16,693 bases of DNA. Origin: JALTBU01 sp964410645 (lineage in GTDB: Bacteria > Campylobacterota > Campylobacteria > Campylobacterales > Nautiliaceae). A program made the position numbers and the translations under genes. Under the pieces are notes generated by a model. The model was given only the letters and a program-made list of their open reading frames with translations. It had not been told where the DNA came from and did not search any database. The DNA lies in the NCBI GenBank assembly GCA_964410645.1, contig CAYPHV010000027.1, positions 1 through 16,693 on the forward strand, read 5' to 3'. Shown one piece after another: positions 1 to 5,961 of this stretch. Positions within the stretch are counted from its first letter, which is position 1. Each line of letters opens with the position of its first letter.

Positions 1-263
1 TGATGGGTAAGGGCTATCTCGGCTCCTGCTTTTAAATATTTATTATCTGGAAAATTTTTCAGCATATCATAGCCGATTTTTGCACGTGTTTTCATAATTT
101 CAAATTCTTCATCCAAACCGGCTTTTTTAGCAATTAATTGAGAATAAAAAGCTACTCTTTTTGTGTGCATATGTGTATCTTCATCCCTGTATTCGGCAAC
201 ATTTGATAATACCGATAATGTTTCATATTCGGCATTAAGCAGTTTTTTAAACGCTTTTTTTCG
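1..263 (-). pseudogene. Remnant of an HD-GYP domain phosphodiesterase (cut by window edge)
   Basis: The minus strand is open from 263 to the window edge (87 codons) and reads as an HD-GYP domain, the c-di-GMP phosphodiesterase family. The N-terminal signature EYRDEDTHMHTKR is followed by an AKKAGL helix, then directly by DEEFEIMKTR, IGYDML and EIALTH. In family members the segment between the AKxLGL helix and EEFEIMKTH carries the HDIGK metal/catalytic motif and the IPD-LLKPGKL stretch, roughly 35-40 residues. Here it is absent in frame. The usual His of the MKTH motif is Arg (CGT at 84-86), one transition away from a His codon. No ATG/GTG/TTG start lies upstream of the conserved region: a stop (264-266) comes first, and the first ATG (168-170) is already inside the motif. 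A sensor or receiver domain would normally precede this one. I infer a decayed, catalytically dead gene. Misassembly of the deletion cannot be excluded, and the C-terminal half is outside the window. Confidence 0.7.
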
Positions 264-270
264 TTAAAAT

Positions 271-294
271 TGCAATTGTTTTGCTTTATTTAGT
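271..294 (+). repeat. Partial copy of the 128-bp inverted-repeat element
   Basis: Here tgcaattgttt, two variable bases and ctttatttagt match positions 11467-11490 of the inverted-repeat element at 22 of 24 bases, in the same orientation. The terminal gtgtcata of that element is not conserved here. The copy starts 8 bp from the point where the HD-GYP reading frame breaks off. It may be a scar of an insertion or deletion involving the same element family. Confidence 0.5.
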
Positions 295-316
295 TTAGAG
301 CCCTTATCTCATATTG

Positions 317-345
317 TTGAAATAAATATGAATAAATTATATAAT
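317..345 (+). promoter_or_regulatory. Sigma70-type promoter for rnz-moeA
   Basis: TTGAAA (317-322), a 17-bp spacer and TATAAT (340-345) form a near-consensus promoter. Transcription would start near 352, about 30 bp before the RNase Z start codon. No terminator-like hairpin separates rnz from moeA, so this promoter should serve both. Confidence 0.7.
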
Positions 346-382
346 AAATCTCATAAACAGTTTTAGCTAAAAAAGGAAAAAT

Positions 383-1333
383 TTGAAATTTATATTTTTT
401 GGAACAAGCGCGGGAAGACCTACAAAAAAAAGAAATGTTTCGGCTATGGCTATGGAATTTGAAAATGACAGTAAATGGTATCTGTTTGACTGCGGGGAAG
501 CGACTCAGCATCAAATTTTAAAATCAAGACTAAGTATTTCAAAGCTTGATACGATTTTTATAACCCATTTGCACGGTGACCATACATACGGACTTTTCGG
601 GCTTATAACGTCAAGAATGCTTGATAAATGTCAAAACAAGCTTACAATTTATGCTCCCAAAGGTTTAAAAGAATTAATTACAGGCGTTGTTGATATAAGT
701 TTCGGGCATTTGGGGTATGAACTTAATATTATCGAGATTTGTGCCGGGGCTGAAATAACCTTTGATAAATTCAAGATAAAAGTTTTGCCTCTTTTACATT
801 CTGTTGAATGCTTTGCGTATTATATAAAAGAAAATGACAAATCAAATAATTTAAATCAGGAAAAACTTATAAAAGACGGATTAAAACCTTCGCCTTTATA
901 CGGTGAGCTTAAAAAAGGAAAAGATGTTGAATTTAACGGTAAAAAATACAGACATGAAGATTACCTGCTTGAACCTGTTTTGGGGCAATGTGTAATAATC
1001 GCCGGTGATAACGCCGAGCCTGAAATATTGTGTCCTTATCTTGAACATCTGGATTTGCTGGTTCACGAAAGTACTTATATACAGGCAGTTTTTGACAGTA
1101 TGCCTGTAAAATATATGCATACAACTGCAAAAAATCTGGGAATTACCGCTCAAAAATATAATATAAAAAATCTTATAGCAAATCATATTTCTCCAAGATT
1201 TCAAACAGTCCAGCCGATTTTGGAAGAAATTAAAAAATACTATAAAAATAATGCGTTTGTAGCAAATGATTTTGACGAATTTGAATTAAATAACCATCAG
1301 TTAAAATTTATTGAAGATAAAAAATTATATTAA
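383..1333 (+). CDS. rnz: Ribonuclease Z (tRNA 3' endonuclease)
   Basis: A metallo-beta-lactamase-fold endonuclease of 316 residues, close to the usual length of bacterial RNase Z, which removes 3' trailers from tRNA precursors in the cytoplasm. The N-terminus FFGTSAGRP is the typical opening strand and loop. The zinc-binding HLHGDH motif is at residues 62-67. Further likely metal or catalytic residues are His139 (LLHSVE), Asp209 (AGDN), His228 (VHEST) and His268 (NHISPRF). The start is TTG at 383, chosen because AAAAGGA lies 5 bp upstream and the fold begins immediately. The gene is first in a two-gene unit with moeA, 9 bp downstream. tRNA precursors without an encoded CCA are the classic substrates. 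The one tRNA in this window does encode CCA, so other tRNAs or other RNAs may be its main targets. Family assignment is secure. Confidence 0.95.
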   Translation: MKFIFFGTSAGRPTKKRNVSAMAMEFENDSKWYLFDCGEATQHQILKSRLSISKLDTIFITHLHGDHTYGLFGLITSRMLDKCQNKLTIYAPKGLKELITGVVDISFGHLGYELNIIEICAGAEITFDKFKIKVLPLLHSVECFAYYIKENDKSNNLNQEKLIKDGLKPSPLYGELKKGKDVEFNGKKYRHEDYLLEPVLGQCVIIAGDNAEPEILCPYLEHLDLLVHESTYIQAVFDSMPVKYMHTTAKNLGITAQKYNIKNLIANHISPRFQTVQPILEEIKKYYKNNAFVANDFDEFELNNHQLKFIEDKKLY

Positions 1334-1342
1334 AGGTAAAAT

Positions 1343-2569
1343 ATGTTGGATAAAATAAGTTATAAAGAAGCGTTTGAAATTTGTATTAATAATGTCAGGA
1401 ATAAGAATATAATAAAAGAAATATTTATAAACGAAGCCCTGGGCGAATTTTTAGCGGAAGATATAACTGCCAAAAGAAATGCTCCTGTTTTTGATAACTC
1501 CGCAATGGACGGATTCGGGTTTAAATATTCCGGGAATAAAAAACTAAATGTAATAAAAACAATATATGCGGGTGATAAATACGATGATTTTAAAATAAGT
1601 GAAAATGAATGCGTAAGGATAATGACGGGCGCAAAAGCCCCAAAAGGAATTGATACTGTTATTCCCATTGAAAAGTGTATTGATGTAACCGATAAATATA
1701 TCGTAATTCCGGATATCAAAAAAGGGGCAAACTTAAGGAAAAAAGGAGAAGAAATAAAAAAAGGCGAAATTCTAATAAAAAAAGGAGAAGAAATTACGCC
1801 TGAAATTGTTGCCATGCTGGTTAGCCAGGGGATTGTCAATATAAAAATTTTTGAAAAAGTTAAAATAGCGATTTTATCAAGCGGGAATGAATTAAAAGAA
1901 CCCTGGGAAGAGGCTGATCAAGATGAAATTTATAATGTTAATTCATATGCTATAAAGACTTTGTTTCAGGAGCATAATTTTAAGGCGGATATTATTGGAA
2001 CAATACCTGATTCTCTGGAAAAAACTATAACATTTATAGCCGGTATTAAAAACTGTTATGATGTAATTCTTACAACCGGGGGTATCAGTTTCGGAGATGC
2101 CGATTTTATATACAGTGCATTTTTAGAAAACGGATTGAAACCGTTATTTCATGGAATAATGGTAAAGCCCGGGCGTCCCACAATGTCTGGAATTATGGAT
2201 AAAACATTTGTATTTGCAATGCCGGGGAATCCTGTCAGCTGTTTTTTAAACACCTTTACACTTGCTTTGCCTGCCATAAGAAAAATGAGCGGTGCAGGAA
2301 AATATTATTATAATTTTGTAAATGCAAAAAATAAAAGTCCTTTTAAAATGAATGCTAAAAAGGATCATATAATATTGGGAAAATTAGAAAACGGGGAATG
2401 GGAAGTTTATAATCATTATAAATACGGTTCCGGAATGCTTACCCCGCTCATTTATTCCAATTCAATTGTAATTATGAATAAAGGAAAAGAAAAAAATGAA
2501 AACGAAACATTAAAAGTAATACCGTTTGATATAGATTTTTGTGAAAAAAGCGATGTGTTTAATGATTGA
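1343..2569 (+). CDS. moeA: Molybdopterin molybdenumtransferase MoeA
   Basis: A protein of 408 residues, the normal MoeA length. MoeA inserts molybdate (or tungstate in some organisms) into adenylylated molybdopterin, the last common step of molybdenum cofactor synthesis. Visible motifs are DNSAMDGFG (51-59), RIMTGAKAP (92-100), the glycine-rich GANLRKKGEEI region (128-138), ILSSGNEL (177-184), the MoCF-binding TTGGISFGDADF (244-255), KPGRP (275-279) and MPGNPVS (293-299). The C-terminal beta-barrel domain IV occupies about 325-405. The KKGEEI motif occurs twice (133-138 and 146-151), with near-identical DNA underneath. The gene follows rnz by 9 bp, and its last 11 bp overlap the 3' end of the convergent dnaX. 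Its presence suggests molybdo- or tungsto-enzymes such as formate dehydrogenase or nitrate reductase, although no other cofactor genes lie nearby. Confidence 0.95.
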   Translation: MLDKISYKEAFEICINNVRNKNIIKEIFINEALGEFLAEDITAKRNAPVFDNSAMDGFGFKYSGNKKLNVIKTIYAGDKYDDFKISENECVRIMTGAKAPKGIDTVIPIEKCIDVTDKYIVIPDIKKGANLRKKGEEIKKGEILIKKGEEITPEIVAMLVSQGIVNIKIFEKVKIAILSSGNELKEPWEEADQDEIYNVNSYAIKTLFQEHNFKADIIGTIPDSLEKTITFIAGIKNCYDVILTTGGISFGDADFIYSAFLENGLKPLFHGIMVKPGRPTMSGIMDKTFVFAMPGNPVSCFLNTFTLALPAIRKMSGAGKYYYNFVNAKNKSPFKMNAKKDHIILGKLENGEWEVYNHYKYGSGMLTPLIYSNSIVIMNKGKEKNENETLKVIPFDIDFCEKSDVFND

Positions 2570-4034
2570 TTTTTGTTATGTCCACATCGCTTCCGAAAAT
2601 TTCCCTTACTTTGTTAATAACTGTATTTGATTTGTCGTTGAGGATGCTTGTTGTTTTTTTAGGAGGCTTGATATCCTTTTGTTCTTCTTTTTTTACTTCG
2701 GGGCAGCGTAATACGTTTATTTTTGTTCCTATTCCGAAAATTTCATTTATAAGAGGTCTTATTACAGGCGAAAAATATTTTCTAAACATATTTTTACATT
2801 CTACACTCGGGCAACTTTCCCATGTCAATGTTTGTTCATCAAAAGAGATAAATTTTAATGAATTTTTAAAACATTTGCCCAAATCCAAATCTTTTTTTTC
2901 TATTTCTTTTGTTAGTTTGTCAAAAAGACTTTTGCTGTCTGTTGCTTTATTTTCGGACAATTCTTTTGGTTTATAGGAATTAATATCAATTTTTGATTCT
3001 ATATTTTTTATCAAATCATCTATTTTATGCGGTTTAGTGGCTTCTATCATTCTAAAAAACATTAAAGATAAAACAAATTCCTTGTCAGAATTTAATTTTA
3101 TTAATTCTTTTGATTCATTAATGATATTAAAAAATCTTTGCAGTGTGATTAAAGGCAGTGTCCCTTTAAATAATGCGTCCTTTAAGAAAAGGATAATTTC
3201 GTCTATGATAAATTCAATGTCATAATTTTTTATTTGGGAAATAAACTTTATTATTTCTTTTTTATTTCCCTCCAGAACGCATTTGAAAATTTGAGCAATA
3301 ATTTCCGGATTCAATACGCCCAGCATTTCCACTGTTTTGTCAAGAGTTATGTTTTCTTTTGAATAAGCTATTGCCTGATCAAGAATAGTTAAAGAATCCC
3401 TTACACTTCCTTTTGCATTTTTTACTATAAGCCGTAATGCTTCAGGTTCATAATCTATATTTTCTTTTGAAAGAATCTTTTGTAAATATGTTTCAATAGT
3501 TGTTTCCGGTATTTGGTTAAATCTGAAATGCTGAACTCTGCTTATAATGGTTGACGGAAGTTTAAGAGGATCTGTGGTGGCCATTATAAATTTAACATAA
3601 AGAGGGGGTTCTTCCAGTGTTTTCAGTAAAGCGTTAAAAGCTTCATTGGTCAGCATATGGACTTCATCAATTATAAATATTTTATATCTGCCGATAGAGG
3701 GTTTATATTTTGTATGTTCGATTAATTCCCTTATATCCTCGATTTTACGGTTACTTGCCGCGTCCATTTCAATAATATCTATATGTGAATTTTCATTGGC
3801 CATTTTACAGTTTTCACAATTTTCACAAGGCTTGGAAGTGGGTCCTTCGCTGCATTGCATAGCTTTGGCGAAAATTCTTGCGGTTGTTGTTTTGCCGCTT
3901 CCTCTTATTCCCGAAAAAAGGTAGGCGTGTGCCAATTTGTTTTGATCAAGTGAATTTGCCAATGTCTGGACAATTGCGTCCTGACCTATAATTTGTTCAA
4001 ATCTTTTGGGTCTGTATTTAAGTGCTAATACCAA
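2559..4034 (-). CDS. dnaX: DNA polymerase III subunit tau/gamma (clamp loader ATPase)
   Basis: The clamp-loader AAA+ ATPase that loads the beta sliding clamp and bridges polymerase cores. It has 491 residues, shorter than E. coli tau (643). Motifs in order: YRPKRFEQIIGQ (8-19), Walker A GIRGSGKTT (42-50), a four-cysteine zinc module (Cys61, 70, 73, 76), Walker B DEVH (123-126), sensor 1 ATTD (152-155) and the SRx arginine-finger motif SRV (165-167). The collar domain runs to about residue 340. A Lys/Glu-rich linker and a divergent C-terminal tau region follow. The start is TTG at 4032-4034, preceded by AAAAAAGG at 7 bp, and MVLALKYRP is the normal N-terminus. Codons 379-381 contain an A8 run that could allow slippage to a gamma-like product (listed separately). 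The 3' end overlaps moeA by 11 bp on the opposite strand. Confidence 0.96.
   Translation of the reverse strand: MVLALKYRPKRFEQIIGQDAIVQTLANSLDQNKLAHAYLFSGIRGSGKTTTARIFAKAMQCSEGPTSKPCENCENCKMANENSHIDIIEMDAASNRKIEDIRELIEHTKYKPSIGRYKIFIIDEVHMLTNEAFNALLKTLEEPPLYVKFIMATTDPLKLPSTIISRVQHFRFNQIPETTIETYLQKILSKENIDYEPEALRLIVKNAKGSVRDSLTILDQAIAYSKENITLDKTVEMLGVLNPEIIAQIFKCVLEGNKKEIIKFISQIKNYDIEFIIDEIILFLKDALFKGTLPLITLQRFFNIINESKELIKLNSDKEFVLSLMFFRMIEATKPHKIDDLIKNIESKIDINSYKPKELSENKATDSKSLFDKLTKEIEKKDLDLGKCFKNSLKFISFDEQTLTWESCPSVECKNMFRKYFSPVIRPLINEIFGIGTKINVLRCPEVKKEEQKDIKPPKKTTSILNDKSNTVINKVREIFGSDVDITKINH
2892..2899 (-). other. A8 run in dnaX, possible slippage site
   Basis: Eight consecutive A residues in the coding strand span codons 379-381 (Glu-Lys-Lys), just after the clamp-loader domains. 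A -1 shift here reaches a stop codon at 2866-2868 after eight codons and would give a gamma-like protein of about 389 residues. Loss of one A also terminates soon. The E. coli dnaX features (Shine-Dalgarno stimulator about 10 nt upstream, stable downstream hairpin) are not visible. Such runs are common in AT-rich genomes, so function is speculative. Confidence 0.25.
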
Positions 4035-4052
4035 AATAAAACCTTTTTTATA

Positions 4053-4058
4053 ATTATA
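4053..4058 (-). promoter_or_regulatory. Probable -10 of the dnaX promoter
   Basis: The minus strand reads GATATAAT here, with TATAAT at 4058-4053. This is about 19 bp upstream of the dnaX start codon and just before its ribosome binding site. No good -35 hexamer is present at 16-18 bp, as with several other promoters in this window. Confidence 0.45.
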
Positions 4059-4167
4059 TCCAAAAGTTAATTACTGTTATTGAGTATATATATTTATTTT
4101 AACAGGGCACTTTTATTTATTTTTATGTCAAAAAAATTAGCATTATGAAATATTTATGGAATTTTGA

Positions 4168-4244
4168 TGGTAGTGAGGGAGAGACTTGAACTCTCGACCT
4201 CCGGCTTATGAGACCAGCGCTCTAACCGGCTGAGCTACCTCACC
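4168..4244 (-). tRNA. tRNA-Met (CAT anticodon), elongator type
   Basis: The minus strand folds into a complete 77-nt tRNA. The acceptor stem is GGTGAGG paired with CCTCACT (with a G-U first pair), discriminator A73 and an encoded CCA. The D arm is GCTC...GAGC, the anticodon loop is CTCATAA with anticodon CAT, and the T arm contains GTTCAAGTC. The anticodon stem lacks the three consecutive G-C pairs of initiator tRNA, so this is not tRNA-fMet. A lysidine-modified tRNA-Ile2 also has CAT in the gene. The acceptor and D-arm sequence looks more like elongator Met, but the sequence alone does not fully exclude Ile2. It is a single gene between dnaX and the divergent TRAP operon. Confidence 0.93.
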
Positions 4245-4256
4245 TTGAGGATTGAA

Positions 4257-4285
4257 ATTCTATTAAAATTGTTTTATTTTGTCAA
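4257..4285 (-). promoter_or_regulatory. Consensus promoter of the tRNA gene
   Basis: On the minus strand TTGACA (4285-4280), a 17-bp spacer and TAGAAT (4262-4257) form a near-perfect sigma70 promoter. The predicted start is about 6 nt before the mature tRNA 5' end, which suits a stable-RNA gene. It is divergent from the dctP promoter. Confidence 0.75.
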
Positions 4286-4335
4286 GTGAACTAAATTTTG
4301 ACAGATTTGAATAAAGTGTTGAAATGGTGATTTAT

Positions 4336-4350
4336 GTTACATAATGTAAC
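4336..4350. promoter_or_regulatory. Perfect 15-bp palindrome, candidate operator of the TRAP operon
   Basis: GTTACAT-A-ATGTAAC is a perfect 7+1+7 bp inverted repeat. Its centre (4343) lies about 70 bp upstream of the transcription start predicted from the dctP -10. That spacing is typical of class I activation by CRP/FNR-family regulators, and the TTAC-N5-GTAA half-sites have the size of such sites. A GntR- or MarR-type repressor is also possible. It could also act on the divergent tRNA promoter, whose -35 is about 51 bp away. The regulator is unknown and not encoded in the window. Confidence 0.55.
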
Positions 4351-4397
4351 GTTAAGATAATATTAATATTAAAAATGATTTTATTGATTTTAAAGAA

Positions 4398-4406
4398 TGA
4401 TATAAT
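4398..4406 (+). promoter_or_regulatory. Extended -10 promoter of dctPQM
   Basis: TGATATAAT matches the extended -10 consensus TGnTATAAT exactly. There is no recognisable -35, consistent with an activator-dependent promoter. The predicted start is near 4413. That lies downstream of the ATG at 4409 and therefore favours translation from 4427. Confidence 0.6.
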
Positions 4407-4426
4407 TAATGAAAAAAGGAGAAATA

Positions 4427-5413
4427 ATGAAGTTATTCAAAGGATTACTCAGTATTGCATTAGCAGCAAGTATGGCATTTGCGGCTAAATATGTGATTAA
4501 ATTTTCACATGTTGTATCAGCTGATACCCCAAAAGGTCAGGCGGCAAATTATTTTGCCAAAAGGGTGGAAGCCCTTTCTCACGGGAAAATAAAAGTGGAA
4601 GTTTATCCTAACGCACAGCTTGGCGGAGATAAAGCAGTCCTTAGGAAAATGAAATTTAACGCAGTTCAGATGGCGGCTCCTAGTTTTGCCAAATTTACCG
4701 GCCTTGTTCCGCAGCTTGGACTTTTTGATTTGCCTTTTTTATTTAAAGATGCAAATCATTTGCATAAGGTTCTTGACGGAAAAGTTGGGAAAAAGCTTAT
4801 GGATATGGTTAGTAAAAAAGGATATGTGGCCCTTGGATATTGGGATAACGGATTTAAAGAAATCAGTGACGATAAAAGACCTTTAATTAAGCCTAATGAT
4901 TGTAAAGGGCTTAAATTTAGAGTTATGAGTTCAAAAGTTCTAATAGAACAGTTCAAAGCAGTGGGTGCAATTCCTGTTGTTTTACCTTTTAGCGAAGTTT
5001 ATTCGGCTCTTCAACAAGGTGTGGTAAACGGGCAGGAAAATACTATTTCCAATATTTATACTAAGAAATTTTATGAAGTTCAAAAATATATGACTATGTC
5101 AAATCACGGTTATCTTGGTTATTTGGTGGTAATGAGCAAAAAATTCTGGGTAAAATTGCCTGATAATTTGAAAGCGGTAGTTAAACAAGCCATGAAAGAA
5201 GCTACGGCAAAAGAAAGAATTTTGGCTGAACAGCTTAACGAATCACAGCTTAATAAAATTAAAAAATATGCCGCAAAAACAGGCCGTTTGAAAATATATT
5301 ATTTAACGCCTGAACAGAGAAAAGCATGGGAAAGCGCTTTAAGAAGTATTTATCCTGAATTTTATAATACAATAGGAAAGAATTTAATCCAAGAAGTGTT
5401 AAACGAAGAATGA
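4427..5413 (+). CDS. dctP: TRAP transporter substrate-binding protein, DctP family
   Basis: The periplasmic solute receptor of a tripartite ATP-independent transporter, about 328 residues. I place the start at 4427. AAAGGAG lies 6-7 bp before this ATG, the signal peptide MKLFKGLLSIALAASMAFA begins here, and an in-frame ATG at 4409 would overlap that ribosome binding site and precede the predicted transcription start. Cleavage is likely after AFA. The mature protein shows the DctP-family pattern: FSHVVSADTPKG near the N-terminus, GLKFRVMSS with the conserved arginine that binds the ligand carboxylate in this family, and LPFSEVYSALQQGVVNGQEN in the hinge/C-domain. The family mostly binds C4-dicarboxylates or other organic acids. 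The exact substrate cannot be read from the sequence. The stop codon overlaps the dctQ start (ATGA). Confidence 0.93.
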   Translation: MKLFKGLLSIALAASMAFAAKYVIKFSHVVSADTPKGQAANYFAKRVEALSHGKIKVEVYPNAQLGGDKAVLRKMKFNAVQMAAPSFAKFTGLVPQLGLFDLPFLFKDANHLHKVLDGKVGKKLMDMVSKKGYVALGYWDNGFKEISDDKRPLIKPNDCKGLKFRVMSSKVLIEQFKAVGAIPVVLPFSEVYSALQQGVVNGQENTISNIYTKKFYEVQKYMTMSNHGYLGYLVVMSKKFWVKLPDNLKAVVKQAMKEATAKERILAEQLNESQLNKIKKYAAKTGRLKIYYLTPEQRKAWESALRSIYPEFYNTIGKNLIQEVLNEE

Positions 5414-5961
5414 GAATTGTCCAAAAAATTACTGAGGGAATATTAGTTTTTCTCACTTCTTTTACAATAGCGGCGGGTGTATTGCTGGCTTTTGTAAATG
5501 TTGCGGTAAGATTTCTATTCAATACAAGTATCGAATGGGCGTTTGAGCTTACGACTTATATTTTTATTTATTCATCTTTTTTTGCCGCTGCATATCTTTT
5601 TAGAAAAGGCGCAAATATAAAAATTACGCTTTTACTTGACTTAATGCCGCCTGCTTTTTCTAAAATTACAATTATCTTAGTGGATTTGATTAATATAATA
5701 TATTTAGCAATTATTGCGTATTTTAGCTATTTATTTATTTTTGATCCTAATTACGGGGTAAAAGCAAGCGGAGAAGTCAGTGTAGATGTAGGTGTTCAAA
5801 TGTGGATAGTATATCTGGTTTTGCCGATTAGTGCGGTATTTGGCATAATGATGGTTATATTTAAATTAAGGGATGATTTATTCGTAAAATCCGAAGAATT
5901 GGTTCAAAAAGAAGAAAGAGGTATTATTAATGAAGAATTAGAAGAATTTGGAGCGGAATAA
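5410..5961 (+). CDS. dctQ: TRAP transporter small permease, DctQ family
   Basis: The small integral membrane subunit of the TRAP transporter, 183 residues. It has four hydrophobic segments at roughly residues 13-33, 44-65, 83-108 and 130-153, and the usual NVAVRFLFNTSIEW signature after the first helix (N-x-x-x-R-x-x-x, then an acidic/aromatic segment). The C-terminal tail of about 25 residues is rich in Glu and Lys and is cytoplasmic by family topology. It starts at ATG 5410, overlapping the dctP stop by 4 bp, and ends by overlapping the dctM start at 5961. This implies translational coupling and balanced synthesis. DctQ pairs tightly with DctM, and both are needed for Na+-driven uptake of substrate delivered by DctP. 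Confidence 0.9.
   Translation: MRIVQKITEGILVFLTSFTIAAGVLLAFVNVAVRFLFNTSIEWAFELTTYIFIYSSFFAAAYLFRKGANIKITLLLDLMPPAFSKITIILVDLINIIYLAIIAYFSYLFIFDPNYGVKASGEVSVDVGVQMWIVYLVLPISAVFGIMMVIFKLRDDLFVKSEELVQKEERGIINEELEEFGAE

Noticed and set aside
255..267. Shared tttttcgttaaa at 255-267 and 11515-11526 as part of the repeat family
   Set aside because: Its position relative to the repeat copies differs (upstream at one site, downstream at the other), and it is a low-complexity AT-rich match that may be chance.
1733..1798. Near-identical purine-rich repeats inside moeA
   Set aside because: They encode the KKGEEI pattern that occurs twice in the normal MoeA fold; no separate element is needed.
4168..4244. 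Initiator tRNA-fMet or tRNA-Ile2 instead of elongator Met
   Set aside because: Initiator is excluded by the anticodon stem lacking three G-C pairs. Ile2 is not fully excluded but the overall sequence looks like elongator Met.
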